DNA from: VXYL01 sp963665195
GTDB lineage: Bacteria; Pseudomonadota; Gammaproteobacteria; Pseudomonadales; Azotimanducaceae
Assembly (NCBI GenBank): GCA_963665195.1
Contig: OY762070.1
Span: 2,728,001 to 2,792,000 of the forward strand
Direction: 5' to 3'
DNA length: 64,000 nt
Shown here: positions 49,103 to 58,955 of the stretch, piece after piece
How the letters are laid out: each line of letters begins with the position of its first letter
How positions within the stretch are numbered: the first letter of the stretch is position 1
The notes under the pieces: model-generated
What the model was told of the DNA's origin: nothing
The model's database searches: none
What the model saw: the letters and a program-made list of their open reading frames with translations, nothing else
Made by a program: the position numbers and the translations under genes

Positions 49103-51075
49103 GAGGTTATCCTCGCTCTTCGTCGCCAGAAGTAACCCTTGAGGACCTTCGACGTCTGCTCGGAGGGATCGTAGCGGATCTCATAGGCACGGCCGACCTG
49201 GGGAGAGAGTTCCCGGTAGAACGGCTGGTCGACCTCCACGTCGGTCGAGAGCAGGATCACCTGATGGCTGGCTCGGGGGAAGTAGCTGCTGACAAGGTTC
49301 GCTCGGTGCTGAGAGTCGAGGCGACCTAAGGGCGTGTCGATTACAACAGGGAGACGTCGTCCCGATGTGCGGGACAACGCATCGAGCATCGCGATCGCGT
49401 AGATTTGCTTCTCACCAGCGGACAGTTGCTCCTTCCGAAGCTCGTGCCCCTCGCCATTGAGGAGCTTGACGGTAAAGTTCCGGGGGTTGATCCGCGCCGT
49501 CGCCACCAAGTCGTCCTTGCGTGCGAGCTCCTGGAAGGCCATTGCGAACATGTCCTCCAGTTCCTCAATCTTCCGCCTGGTCTTGACGCGGTGGAAGTCC
49601 CTCAGAAGACGCCTTGTACGCTCCGCATACTCGACGGACTGTGCGGCATCGTGCATGGCCGCCAGCGCCGCGTTCTTGGTCCGCAGTGTACGCGCTTGGT
49701 CGATTGCAAGGCGGTATCTTGTCTTGAGCTCCCGTTTGCAGACCGCCAACTCGACGGCCGCGCTCGCCGCCTGCTCACTCAGTTCGCCGAGTTCGTCCAT
49801 CTCCGCCATGATCGCCGCGTCGTCAGGAGCCTGTTCGCACATAGCTGTGGCGGCGGCCAACTGCTCCTCCGCAGCCTGAACGCGCTCGATCAGACGGGTG
49901 ACCCGAGACTGGGCGTCCGGGATGGAGTGGCGTACAGCCTGGCTCATTCGGCCCAGTGATCGGTGGCTTACATCCAAGAGCGTCTCCGAGTCCGCGACCG
50001 GGTGAACCGCGTCACGAAGTAGCCGATCCACATGCGTACGACCGGTGCCGTCCAAATGGTCCTTCAATGTGGCCGCGAATGACGCAAGCAGGTCGTTTGC
50101 TTCTGCCTGCGTTCGCGCCTTGAGCGTGGTGGCGGCAGCTTCCAGAGCCGGCCCAAGGACATCACCCGAGAGGGAGAGCGGGTAGATTCCTGCAAGTTCG
50201 TCACGCAGCCCGCGCTCCTCCTTCTCGATCATGCTACGCAGGTCTTCCGCCTTCGCGTGCCAAGATTCGCGGGACGCGCCCCAGTCCCCGCCCCGTTCGC
50301 GCAGTCGCAGTTCGAGCCTGCCACGTTCCTCGGTCAGCGCTTGGTAACGTCGCTCGGCACAGTCCACCGCGGCCTGCGCGTCCTGAATTGCCTTCAGGCG
50401 TTCTTGGTACTCGCCCTCTAGGCGTTCGATCTCCTCGCCCAGCTGAAGGCCCGCCCCGTTCTCCTGTCGGAGCGTGTATACACGAAGGTCGCCGCGCAGG
50501 CGCTCTACCAAATGTAGCCCAAACAGCCGCTGTAGAGCGCCTCCCAAGATGCGCCCCGTCTCGTCCTCCGCGAGTTCCGCGATTTTCTCGCCATCGAAAA
50601 AGAACAGTTCGGAGACGCTGATCGGCACTAGGTCGTCGAGGAATCCCTGGCATGCCTCAGGCGCGAGCGTCAGCGGCTCCCCATCTTCGGACACTGACAA
50701 ATGCTCCCGGACTCGACGTCCGTCCGCAGACCAACTGCGCCGAACGGTGAAGCGGGAGCGTTCACCTAGCCGGCCATAGACGAAGTCGACCTCCACGAAT
50801 GCGTTGTGGCTGGGGAGCCGTACGCCCGTGGAGCGGTGCATGCTCTCCCTTAGGAATCTGTGGTACACGGTGGTAGAGGTGCCGAGGCCGAGTGCATGGC
50901 GACCGTACAGCGCCAGCTTGAGTGCCATCATCAAGGTGGTCTTTCCGGCACCGTTGAGGCCCCCAAACAGAGTGATGGGCCTAACGGACCCGTACCGTAT
51001 GCGGGGTGCCAAGTCGATGACGTGGTGGCCGCCGTAGGCGCGGAAGTCGGACAACGTCAAGCGCTCAAGGATCAT
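49099..51075 (-). CDS. dndD: DNA sulfur modification protein DndD (SMC-like ATPase)
   Basis: The 658-aa ATPase has Walker A GGLNGAGKTT (38-47), ELFFFDGEKIAELAED, a long central coiled coil (about 200-500), the ABC signature LSAGEKQIYAIAMLDAL and Walker B LPVVIDTPLGRLD. DndD is thought to alter DNA structure or nick during sulfur insertion. It overlaps dndC and dndE at both ends by ATGA, so all three proteins are co-translated. Confidence 0.95.
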   Translation of the reverse strand: MILERLTLSDFRAYGGHHVIDLAPRIRYGSVRPITLFGGLNGAGKTTLMMALKLALYGRHALGLGTSTTVYHRFLRESMHRSTGVRLPSHNAFVEVDFVYGRLGERSRFTVRRSWSADGRRVREHLSVSEDGEPLTLAPEACQGFLDDLVPISVSELFFFDGEKIAELAEDETGRILGGALQRLFGLHLVERLRGDLRVYTLRQENGAGLQLGEEIERLEGEYQERLKAIQDAQAAVDCAERRYQALTEERGRLELRLRERGGDWGASRESWHAKAEDLRSMIEKEERGLRDELAGIYPLSLSGDVLGPALEAAATTLKARTQAEANDLLASFAATLKDHLDGTGRTHVDRLLRDAVHPVADSETLLDVSHRSLGRMSQAVRHSIPDAQSRVTRLIERVQAAEEQLAAATAMCEQAPDDAAIMAEMDELGELSEQAASAAVELAVCKRELKTRYRLAIDQARTLRTKNAALAAMHDAAQSVEYAERTRRLLRDFHRVKTRRKIEELEDMFAMAFQELARKDDLVATARINPRNFTVKLLNGEGHELRKEQLSAGEKQIYAIAMLDALSRTSGRRLPVVIDTPLGRLDSQHRANLVSSYFPRASHQVILLSTDVEVDQPFYRELSPQVGRAYEIRYDPSEQTSKVLKGYFWRRRARITS

Positions 51076-52610
51076 CTCTCACCCACTTCCTCGAGCGTGC
51101 CGAGCTCCGCGTGAAGGCGGTCGATCTCATCCTGATAGCCGCCGTCACGAACCTGCTCGCCTTCGGCAAGTATCGCGTCTAGCGGTCGCCAGTCCTCGCT
51201 TAGGACACCATCGATGCGCTCGGTGATCCCGCGGCGCCTCAATAGGCCGTCCATCGAGAGCTCCAAGTCGAGCAACCTGCGCACCAGGGTGGAAGGAACG
51301 CCGTATTGGGCCGCGAGCCGAGCGAGGTTCTCCTGGTCAGCCTGCGTAAAGTTGCCAGCATCAGCGTGGGTCCAGTCCAGATCCCCGTCGAAGACTCGTC
51401 GATAGATGGCCGGCAGGTGGTCGACCCAGTCCGGTTCGTTGGGGTCGTTGAGCCACTCGCGGCGGATCTGATGCAGCTCATCCTCGCTGATTAGCTCTAC
51501 TACGTGGCCTGACGCACACAGGTCACGCTGCAGCACCAGCAGACGCTCCAGCCAGTCTCGCCGGTAGCGCATCCAATACGGTCCCGGCACATGCTTCCGA
51601 GTGCCCTTCCCGTCATCATGGATACTGCCGCGAACGAAGGAAACCTTGCCCGTTCGGCGTCGGTAGTTCCGATACTCGCGCTTCCGGTCCGGGTGCGTTG
51701 TCTCCGCTAGGAGGTTGCGGAAGTCCAGCAGGGGTCGCATCCACGACTCGCCTTGGGAGACGAGGCTCTCCATGGCCCTGTCCGCGCTGACGACCGTGCA
51801 TGTCCAGCATCCAAACCGCGAGTTGCCGCAAGAAGGGGTGCTGGTGTCGATCACGATCGGGCACTCGCCGGCGTTCGAGCCGCGGTAGAGGTCAAGGAGT
51901 GCCCGGTTATCGCCACCCCACGGCCGTCGTGCCGACATGAGGTACTCCCAGACCTCATCGGCTGTCCAGTCGTCAATCGGCGTGTAGACGAAGGCGTTCG
52001 GCAGGGAAGTGTGCCGACCGAGCCGGGTGCCATCGATGCGGTGCTTGGCGATCACTTGGGCACGGGTCGCACTTTCGGCGCTCCGAGCCCCCAGGACGAC
52101 GACTGCCTCACCGTACTCATCAACCTTGTCGAGGATGAACGCGTTCACCGGGTTGATCTTCATCCGCTCCGTACACCAGCGAAAAGCCTTGGTGGGTGCC
52201 GGGTACCCGCGGCCAAGCAGGTTGACCCAGAAGGTCTGATCCGGTACGGGCGTCACCCGATGCGCCTCCAAGGGCATCCCAGCTTCCCCGGCGACCTTGT
52301 TCAGGTTCGCGAGCGTCCGGGCCAGGAGGTCGACCACCACCGGCGTCTCCACGAGGGTGTCCGAGGAGACGACGAAGACGCGCTTCGTACGCTCTTTCGC
52401 TGGGAGCGACATGAGCGCCGAGTAGACCAACTGGAGCACCGCGGTCGAGTCCTTGCCACCACTGAAGCCGACCACCCAAGGGCGCTCGTCCTCCAGATAG
52501 AGGTCTCGAACCTCGCCAATCAGGTCCTTGAGAGGCCGACCTGCGGGGGCCAGCGCCTCGGCCTGCTCCCACGGCGAGCCGAACAGGTAGGCTTCAGCCA
52601 CGTCTGCCAC
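51072..52610 (-). CDS. dndC: DNA phosphorothioation sulfurtransferase DndC
   Basis: DndC activates the DNA backbone or sulfur carrier using ATP-pyrophosphatase and a 4Fe-4S cluster. The 512-aa protein has the PP motif SGGKDS at residues 50-55 and the four-cysteine cluster pattern C-x10-C-x6-C-x2-C beginning at CPIVIDTSTPSC. The remainder matches PAPS reductase-like DndC proteins. It is the first gene of the dndCDE operon. No dndA is visible, so another cysteine desulfurase must feed it sulfur. Confidence 0.96.
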   Translation of the reverse strand: MADVAEAYLFGSPWEQAEALAPAGRPLKDLIGEVRDLYLEDERPWVVGFSGGKDSTAVLQLVYSALMSLPAKERTKRVFVVSSDTLVETPVVVDLLARTLANLNKVAGEAGMPLEAHRVTPVPDQTFWVNLLGRGYPAPTKAFRWCTERMKINPVNAFILDKVDEYGEAVVVLGARSAESATRAQVIAKHRIDGTRLGRHTSLPNAFVYTPIDDWTADEVWEYLMSARRPWGGDNRALLDLYRGSNAGECPIVIDTSTPSCGNSRFGCWTCTVVSADRAMESLVSQGESWMRPLLDFRNLLAETTHPDRKREYRNYRRRTGKVSFVRGSIHDDGKGTRKHVPGPYWMRYRRDWLERLLVLQRDLCASGHVVELISEDELHQIRREWLNDPNEPDWVDHLPAIYRRVFDGDLDWTHADAGNFTQADQENLARLAAQYGVPSTLVRRLLDLELSMDGLLRRRGITERIDGVLSEDWRPLDAILAEGEQVRDGGYQDEIDRLHAELGTLEEVGER

Positions 52611-53016
52611 CCAGCCTTGATCGAGCGGCCATCCGTCCCCCGGTCAGGGGTGCTGCCGCGTTTGCTGCTGACCAGCCAGACCCTTAGCGACTCCGTGGCC
52701 GTGTGCAGCGAAGTTGGCCGGCATGTTGTGGAACCTCGCCCCGGAACGCCATCGGAGGGGAAACGTAACCGCCGGTGCGCCTCTTGTCAAACCGCAGGTC
52801 GAAGGCATGCATCGACCTGCAAAGGTGCTCTGTGCCGACGCACGGCACTTCGCCGAAGCGCGGGGGGCCTCAACCTGGGTACCGCTCGCCTGCAGGCCAG
52901 AGTCACCCACGTCAGTCATGGCCTCACCACAGTAGATCTGTCGTACAATCTTGAACGAGGGTGCCTGCGGGAACACCGAGACGGCGCGCCAAGACAGGGA
53001 CACCGGGAAGACATAG
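52611..53016. promoter_or_regulatory. Divergent promoter region between dndC and the helicase operon
   Basis: This 406-bp intergenic region lies between two divergent operons and should carry both promoters. A possible -10 element TACAAT for the plus operon lies at 52944-52949, 67 nt before the helicase start; no clear -35 was found. The strongest feature is the inverted repeat at 52794-52820. No small gene was found in it. Confidence 0.6.
52794..52820. promoter_or_regulatory. 27-bp inverted repeat, likely operator for the dnd/helicase divergent pair
   Basis: Perfect 9-bp arms GCAGGTCGA (52794-52802) and TCGACCTGC (52812-52820) are separated by 9 nt. The centre-to-centre distance is about two helical turns, the usual geometry for a dimeric regulator. 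It lies midway between dndC and the helicase. The DGQHR protein encoded at 57774 is a plausible regulator, but this is inference. Confidence 0.65.
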
Positions 53017-55023
53017 GTGGCAACAGCAGCGGCAACTGAGGACGGCGGTGCGCCAGCGGGCACGGTGGCGCCCAATAGTCTCGCGGGGCTGAAGTCGCAC
53101 TACCGAACGGGAGCAGACGACTTGGCCGGGGCGTTCTTCATGCCGTGTCTGCGGGAAGCTGGCGTCTATCGACGGGCCGCCGGCTATTTCTCCAGCACGG
53201 CCCTTCTCACATGGTTGGACGCGCTACCCCGGCTCGTCCAGGGGGACTTGCAGGTCCAGCTGATCGCCGCCCCGGAGCTGACGCCCCAAGACAAGGCGGT
53301 TCTCCGAGAACTCGTCGCCGACGAGAAGCGCGCAGAATACCGGCAGACGCTCGTCGAGCGCATGCTAGACGAGGTCATCGCCTTGGCTGAAGACCCGACT
53401 GATGACGGGTTGCGGGCGCGCATCTTCATTTGGCTCGTCGCGAACGGGCGGCTGGACATCCGCTTCGCGTTCGCAAAGCACATCGAGATGCCGGGCATCT
53501 TCCACGAGAAGATGGGGGTGTTCGACTTCTCGCGCAACGCGCGCGTGGCGTTCACAGGTTCGGCGAACGAGACGCTCGGTGGACATCGCCTCAACTACGA
53601 GTCCATTGATGTGTACCGGAACTGGGTTGCCGGCGACGCAGAACGCGTCGGCACCAAGCTCGCGCAGTTCAACGAGGCTTGGGCGAACGACGCCGCCGGC
53701 CTCGACGTGGAAAGGCCAAGCTTCGAAGTGATCGCTAGGTTGCGTGAGCGGGTGCCGCAGAGGCTGCCGCGTAGGCCGGGCTCCCCACCGACCAACTGCT
53801 CGGTCGACCCACGCTGGCGCCATCAGGAAGAGGCGGTCGAGTCCTTCCTAGCAAAAGGGTCCGGAGTGCTCGAGATGGCGACCGGGACCGGCAAGACACG
53901 GACGACGTTGAAGATCCTCGGGCGCTTGATCGACTCGGGCGACTTGAACGGCGCCGTCATAGCGATGGACGGTACGGACTTGCTGGACCAGTGGGCCAAG
54001 GAACTGGACCATTGGACGCTCGATTCGAACCGGCGGTGGCTAGTCTGCCGGCAGTACGAGCGCCACCGAGAAATGGGGGAGTTCGCGCTCGCACCGGAGG
54101 ACGCAATCCTTGTGATCTCCAGGTCGCAGTTGCCGACCGCAGCCGGACGCATCCCCCGGGAGGCGATGCGCAACATGATCGTGGTACACGACGAAGTGCA
54201 TGGTCTCGGCGTACCGTCGCTGGTCGCATCACTCAAGGGGTGGCACCAGCACTTCCGCTGGCGGCTGGGACTGAGCGCGACGCCCGAACGGAGCTACGAC
54301 GAGGCCGGGAACCGGTTCATTGCAGACGAAATCGGGCCAACCGTCTATGCGTTCCCCTTGGAGGCAGCGATCTCACGAGGCGTCCTGAGCGAGTTCGTCT
54401 ACGTGCCTCTGCCGTACGAGTTGACGGAGGGCGACAAAAGGCGGCTCAGCGCGGTGTACGCGCGTCGCGCCGCACGAAAGCGCGAGGGCGATCCAATGTC
54501 GAACGAGGAGCTCTGGAACGAGCTCGCCAAGGTACACAAGACTGCGGAGATGAAGCCCGTCGTGTTCGCCGACTATCTGAAGGACCATCCGTCTCTGCTC
54601 CGCGACTGCATCATCTTCGTTGAGACGAAGGAATACGGAAACGGGCTACTGGAAGGCTTGCACGAGCACACCACCAGGTACCGCACGTACTATGCGGAGG
54701 ACGACCGGCATCACCTTGAGCAGTTTGCTCGCCGTGAGATCGACTGCCTGATCACCTGCCATCGGATTTCACAAGGCATCGACGTTCGTTCGTTGCGCAC
54801 GGTGGTGCTGTTCGCCTCGGCTCGCTCGAAGCTGGAGACAATCCAGCGCATCGGTCGCTGCTTGCGTGTGGACCCAGACCAACCGCACAAGCGCGCGCTG
54901 GTGGTCGACTTCGTTCGGGACTCCGGCCCTGGCACCGGGCGCGATGAGTTCCCAAGCGCGGACGAAGAACGGCGGGATTGGCTCACATCGCTGTCGAAGA
55001 GGAAGAGGACCGAGAGTGCTTGA
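53017..55023 (+). CDS. PLD-nuclease/DEVH helicase fusion, PT-linked restriction protein candidate
   Basis: The 668-aa protein joins a phospholipase-D-type nuclease domain to a superfamily 2 helicase. The PLD part shows YRRAAGYFSS, one HxK (H163, K165 in HEKMGVFD) and GSANET at 181-186. The helicase has Walker A ATGTGKT (288-294), DEVH at 392-395, GLSATPER and QRIGRCLR. This combination resembles the family annotated as a DNA phosphorothioation system restriction enzyme. GTG 53017 follows GGGAAG. It heads a four-gene operon divergent from dndC. Confidence 0.88.
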   Translation: MATAAATEDGGAPAGTVAPNSLAGLKSHYRTGADDLAGAFFMPCLREAGVYRRAAGYFSSTALLTWLDALPRLVQGDLQVQLIAAPELTPQDKAVLRELVADEKRAEYRQTLVERMLDEVIALAEDPTDDGLRARIFIWLVANGRLDIRFAFAKHIEMPGIFHEKMGVFDFSRNARVAFTGSANETLGGHRLNYESIDVYRNWVAGDAERVGTKLAQFNEAWANDAAGLDVERPSFEVIARLRERVPQRLPRRPGSPPTNCSVDPRWRHQEEAVESFLAKGSGVLEMATGTGKTRTTLKILGRLIDSGDLNGAVIAMDGTDLLDQWAKELDHWTLDSNRRWLVCRQYERHREMGEFALAPEDAILVISRSQLPTAAGRIPREAMRNMIVVHDEVHGLGVPSLVASLKGWHQHFRWRLGLSATPERSYDEAGNRFIADEIGPTVYAFPLEAAISRGVLSEFVYVPLPYELTEGDKRRLSAVYARRAARKREGDPMSNEELWNELAKVHKTAEMKPVVFADYLKDHPSLLRDCIIFVETKEYGNGLLEGLHEHTTRYRTYYAEDDRHHLEQFARREIDCLITCHRISQGIDVRSLRTVVLFASARSKLETIQRIGRCLRVDPDQPHKRALVVDFVRDSGPGTGRDEFPSADEERRDWLTSLSKRKRTESA

Positions 55024-55207
55024 CCACGCCTTGGAGGAGTCGCTGAGCGAGGCCGTGCGTCAGGCCGGCCAACCGGAGAGCGTGGCCCGCCGGCTCACGG
55101 CATGGTTGCGGCAGATGAGTCAGGGAGCACCTTTGACGGAGGACTATGAGACGTTCCTTCAGGCTGCGCGTGATGAACTCGACCTCGGGAACAAGAATGC
55201 GGATTGA
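55016..55207 (+). CDS. Small protein of the PT-linked operon
   Basis: A 63-aa acidic helical protein (GTG 55016, GAGGAAGAGG upstream) that overlaps the helicase by 8 nt and the following ATPase by 11 nt. It has no Cys or recognisable motif. Its strict nesting between two nuclease/ATPase genes suggests a structural partner, similar to small subunits of restriction complexes. Its function is unknown. Confidence 0.65.
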   Translation: MLDHALEESLSEAVRQAGQPESVARRLTAWLRQMSQGAPLTEDYETFLQAARDELDLGNKNAD

Positions 55208-57176
55208 GATCGCGGGATGGGAGAGCGAAGGGCTCCGCTGCCCGGATGCGGCCGTGGATCTACGCCACGACGGCCACGTGCCGCAAGTCTCGCTGATCCA
55301 GATGCCGAACGGAACTGGCAAGACGACCACGCTTGAGCTCCTGAACGCAGCCCTGAGCGGCTCAGCCCAAAGCTGGCTACCCGACCGGGTCCGCTCTTAC
55401 CAGCGGGCTCACGAAGGCACGGTAGGACGGTTCAAGGCTAATCTAATCGCGGATGGGAAGCCGCTGTCGATGGAGTTACTTCTGGATTACGGCACCGGGC
55501 AAGCGAGCTATCGGTCGACCAGTCCCGGGAGTGGGGGGGTTGTGCCGACGTACCGTGTTCCTCCCCACCTGGATCGGTTCTTTACGCCGGAGTTCCTCCG
55601 ACTGTTCATCTTCGATGGGGAGTTCGCGGGGCACCTGTTGGATGGTGGTCAAGCAGAAGCGGACCGCGTCGTGGACGCCCTCTGTCAAGTGTACCTGTTA
55701 GAGGAAGCCAAGCGGTTCGCGCGCAACTTCTGGGAGCAGAAGTCCAAGACACACACGACGAAGACAGAAAGGGGTCTGGACAGAATAAGGACTAAGCGCG
55801 ACAGACTCGCGGCTAGGGAGCAGAAGGTCGAAGAGGAGTTGAGCCGCGCAAACGCGGAGATTGGCACGCTGAGCAAGGCCATGGTTGAACTCCGCGAGAG
55901 CATACGGCAGCGAATCGACAGCGTGGTCGGAACGAGGGATCTGCGGGACAAGGCCGAAGAAGATCGGGCGGCTGCGCAGAGCGATGTGGCCGAAGGCCGG
56001 GCAAATCTTATGACGGCCATGCGGCTGCCGCACGCCATTCACCCGCAAATCGCCTACCGTCTTGTCGAACTCCGGGACAGCCTAGACCGCGCACGGTTAC
56101 CGCAGAACACGTCGGCACAGTTCTTTGAGGAGCTAGTAGCGGAGGACGACTGCATCTGCGGCCGCCCGATGGACGAAACCGCCAAGGAGCAGGTCCGAGC
56201 GAGAGCAGAGAGGTATCTCGATGCGGACGACTCGGGAATCATCAACGCGCTGAAGCGGGACATCTCGCGCTACACCGAAGAACGGGGAGACAAAGACGCG
56301 GGCCATCCACGGGTTCTAAGATTACAGGCAGAACTCAGCGACGCGGTCCGTCGCGAGCGCCACGCCGGGCAGCAAGTCCGTGCGCTGATGGACAAGCTGA
56401 TTGACGAGGGTGACGAGGAGCTGGAAGCGTGGCAAGCGGAGGTGGACGACAAGGAATCCCAGAGGCGAGTGCTCGAGGAGCTGGTTCAGGAGATTGAAGG
56501 GCTCGGTGTCGGGGACTCTAACCCGGAGACCTCCAATTGCCTTCGCGTAATCCGCCGGGAGAAGGACAAGCTCGATGACCAAATCGCCGAGATCAAGGGC
56601 ACTGTTCGGCTGCGCCACCAGACCGAGCTCATCGCTTCGTTGCTCGACCGCGCGGGAGCTTTCGCACGGGATCGCATCAAGAAGGAGCTACTGGAGGAGT
56701 GCAATCGCAGGCTGTCTGTGATTCTGAAGGACGAACCACTCGCCATCGACGCGATAGACCGGTCGATCCGTCTCCGGGGGCAGCGAGGCGCTAGCACGGG
56801 GCAGACCCTAGCGATCGGCTACACGTTCCTGATGAGCGCATTGAATAGGGGACGAAATGACTTCCCGCTCGTTGTGGACAGCCCCGCTGGGCCCCTCGAC
56901 ACGGGCGTTCGGCGCCGGATCGGGCAGCTCCTTCCGACGCTGTGCAGCCAGTTTGTCGGGTTCACCATCAATACAGAGCGGGAGGGCTTCGTGGACGCGC
57001 TAGGGTCGAGCGCGAAGGATCTCGCATATTTCACGCTGTTCAGGAAGACTCCCGGCACTCGCGGCATGGTGAAGGCATTGCCACAGAACGGTTGCAGGCA
57101 ATCGGCCAACGCGGTACTGGTCCGCGATAAGGATTACTTCCTCGGCTTCGACATAGAGGACGAAGATGATGTTTAG
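55197..57176 (+). CDS. SMC/Rad50-like ATPase (DndD-like) of the PT-linked operon
   Basis: The 659-aa protein has Walker A MPNGTGKTT (36-44), LRLFIFDGEFAGHLLDGG like the DndD FDGE block, two coiled-coil arms and between them a Cys pair DDCICGRPM (about residue 320) that could act as a zinc hook. The C-terminal half has STGQTLAIGYTFLMSAL and Walker B LVVDSPAGPLD. It is related to DndD but clearly different in sequence. ATG 55197 was chosen; ATG 55146 is possible. It probably couples ATP use to DNA sensing by the helicase-nuclease. Confidence 0.82.
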   Translation: MRIEIAGWESEGLRCPDAAVDLRHDGHVPQVSLIQMPNGTGKTTTLELLNAALSGSAQSWLPDRVRSYQRAHEGTVGRFKANLIADGKPLSMELLLDYGTGQASYRSTSPGSGGVVPTYRVPPHLDRFFTPEFLRLFIFDGEFAGHLLDGGQAEADRVVDALCQVYLLEEAKRFARNFWEQKSKTHTTKTERGLDRIRTKRDRLAAREQKVEEELSRANAEIGTLSKAMVELRESIRQRIDSVVGTRDLRDKAEEDRAAAQSDVAEGRANLMTAMRLPHAIHPQIAYRLVELRDSLDRARLPQNTSAQFFEELVAEDDCICGRPMDETAKEQVRARAERYLDADDSGIINALKRDISRYTEERGDKDAGHPRVLRLQAELSDAVRRERHAGQQVRALMDKLIDEGDEELEAWQAEVDDKESQRRVLEELVQEIEGLGVGDSNPETSNCLRVIRREKDKLDDQIAEIKGTVRLRHQTELIASLLDRAGAFARDRIKKELLEECNRRLSVILKDEPLAIDAIDRSIRLRGQRGASTGQTLAIGYTFLMSALNRGRNDFPLVVDSPAGPLDTGVRRRIGQLLPTLCSQFVGFTINTEREGFVDALGSSAKDLAYFTLFRKTPGTRGMVKALPQNGCRQSANAVLVRDKDYFLGFDIEDEDDV

Positions 57177-57639
57177 GCTTCGCGAGGAGGCCATAAAATG
57201 GTTCAAGGCGCTCGATGGCAAAGAGCCTACCAAGACGAAGTTCGACCTCTACTACTTCTGCCTCATTGCGGGTCTAGCGAGCGGGCGCCTCAGTGACGCC
57301 ATTGCGCTCGGCGCGCGCGAGATCGTGGACGAGTTCATCCAGGACTATCAACCTGCCCAGCGCCTCTTGATCGGCCTCCTCGTCGGCGCTGAGGTGAAAA
57401 GGGGCGGCATCGACCTCGCCGAGCGGGACGCCGTCCGATCAGTGTTCCGGCGCCTTGTGACACCCCGCTCGAAGACCGAGCTAACGGATGAGGGGATGCG
57501 TTGCATGAACGCGTACGCCAGCGGCGGCTATGACTTCATAGCGGAGTCGAGGGACTCTCCGCCGGCCTCACCCGAGGAGTTCATTCGTGACTTCGTCGGG
57601 TTGATCAATGAAGCGATGGACGCCGACAGTGCGCCGTGA
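57166..57639 (+). CDS. 157-aa protein at the end of the PT-linked operon
   Basis: A helical protein starting MMFRLREEAIKWFKALDGKE with the hydrophobic block FDLYYFCLIAGLASGR. It overlaps the ATPase gene by 11 nt, exactly as DndE follows DndD, and might be an analogous small DNA-binding partner. I see no sequence match to DndE strong enough to claim homology. It is the last gene before the convergent dndB operon. Confidence 0.65.
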   Translation: MMFRLREEAIKWFKALDGKEPTKTKFDLYYFCLIAGLASGRLSDAIALGAREIVDEFIQDYQPAQRLLIGLLVGAEVKRGGIDLAERDAVRSVFRRLVTPRSKTELTDEGMRCMNAYASGGYDFIAESRDSPPASPEEFIRDFVGLINEAMDADSAP

Positions 57640-57773
57640 TACCAGACTTGCTATCCGCCATGCGGGACCCGAGGCGCTGTTGACGGAAGAGTGGTTGTAT
57701 CCATCGTGTCGTCTAGGTGAGGCAAGTGGCCTAGGTCGAGCTCTGCTCGCGGCAACGAGCAAACCGTCACGTC

Positions 57774-58955
57774 TCACCGAGAGAGCCTATCCCATATCGC
57801 TGTGCGGATTTCCGTCCTCGCCTGTCCAGAAGCAGCCATGAAACTCGGTTCCGAGAAATCGACCTCCTCTAAGCCCTCCAACCGCTTCTCGAACCACTCC
57901 GCGCTGACATCCCTTTCTTCAATTGCATGCGGCGCCAACAAGCGCAAAACATCGAATAGCGCCTGGATACCCACGGTCCTCAAGAGAGCAGCGGATGCAG
58001 CAACCCGACCACTCGTCACATGCATGACTACATCAAAGAAGTTCCGTATACTCGCCATCAAGACTCTATCCTGTCCCCGCAAGTACAGTTCGCGCATCGG
58101 CGGCCTCCAGCGGTCATCGCCCAGTTCAAGTTCCGATCGCTTGGTATTCTTCCCTGTTCTCAGCAGGTCATCGTCACGTCTGGGTCGGGTCGATATGAGC
58201 CTAGTGACGCCATCGACAAAGGTCGCCATAGAGATCATCCACCGCGCTTGCCTCCTGGCAGTCGCCGCATCTACACCGAAATCCGAGTGCGCTGCGACCA
58301 GGATACGCCGATAGAATGGGCTTTCGTCATCAGTGTTCAACTTACGTCCGAGGAAGACCGCAAGCTTCTCTGGGGACCACCTGTCCGGACGCTCTTCTTC
58401 AAGGTTGTAACCAAAGAGCTCGAACGTCTGGCTTCGGCTTACCGACTTCTGCGTCGAGTTTACTGTCGCAAAAAGATATGCCTGGTAGGGTCGTGGTAAC
58501 CCGATGAAGACGGAGCAGAGGACCGGCATGTCTAGTCTTGCTGGCGCGGCATGAGTAAAGCCAAACAGCCTGTGCTGCCCGTCTATGATTGGTGCTATCC
58601 TAGCATCGGTGGGTATCACGAGTTCCGTGCGGTCACCCGACCGTTCTACATACCATCGGTCCGGCTCCGGCACGAACGACCCCTTCTGCCGGTCGTAGTT
58701 GGCAGCGAGGATGATTGAGTTCGGAAAGGTAAAATCATTGGTCCCAATGAAGCGGCCAATGTCACTCAACCGCCTATCGTCTAGCGGACGCTGATGCCCG
58801 GCGAGACGGTAGGAGGCTCCGTCCAACACAGCAGACACCGTGTCAGTGTAACAGACGGTCAAGAGTTGGTGTGCTGGGATCGCGGCGGCGTAAAACACGC
58901 CGATGGGCTGCTCGACCTCGATTGCGGGAACGCGCGCGAACTCGACAGTGGTCAT
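57774..58955 (-). CDS. dndB: DGQHR-domain protein, DndB-like regulator
   Basis: The 393-aa protein has DGQHRLFGF at residues 125-133 and the flow of a DndB protein: FPNSIILAAN, CSVFIGLPRPYQAYLFATVNSTQK. DndB represses dnd transcription in known systems. Its coding DNA is visibly less GC-rich than the core genes. Unlike typical dnd clusters it is not beside dndC but forms the last gene of a separate operon, overlapping the upstream membrane protein gene by ATGA. Assignment as DndB rather than another DGQHR protein is likely, not certain. Confidence 0.8.
   Translation of the reverse strand: MTTVEFARVPAIEVEQPIGVFYAAAIPAHQLLTVCYTDTVSAVLDGASYRLAGHQRPLDDRRLSDIGRFIGTNDFTFPNSIILAANYDRQKGSFVPEPDRWYVERSGDRTELVIPTDARIAPIIDGQHRLFGFTHAAPARLDMPVLCSVFIGLPRPYQAYLFATVNSTQKSVSRSQTFELFGYNLEEERPDRWSPEKLAVFLGRKLNTDDESPFYRRILVAAHSDFGVDAATARRQARWMISMATFVDGVTRLISTRPRRDDDLLRTGKNTKRSELELGDDRWRPPMRELYLRGQDRVLMASIRNFFDVVMHVTSGRVAASAALLRTVGIQALFDVLRLLAPHAIEERDVSAEWFEKRLEGLEEVDFSEPSFMAASGQARTEIRTAIWDRLSR

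Noticed and set aside
52944..52949. Complete sigma-70 promoter for the helicase operon
   Set aside because: Only a -10-like TACAAT is seen; no -35 at proper spacing, so a full promoter is not called.
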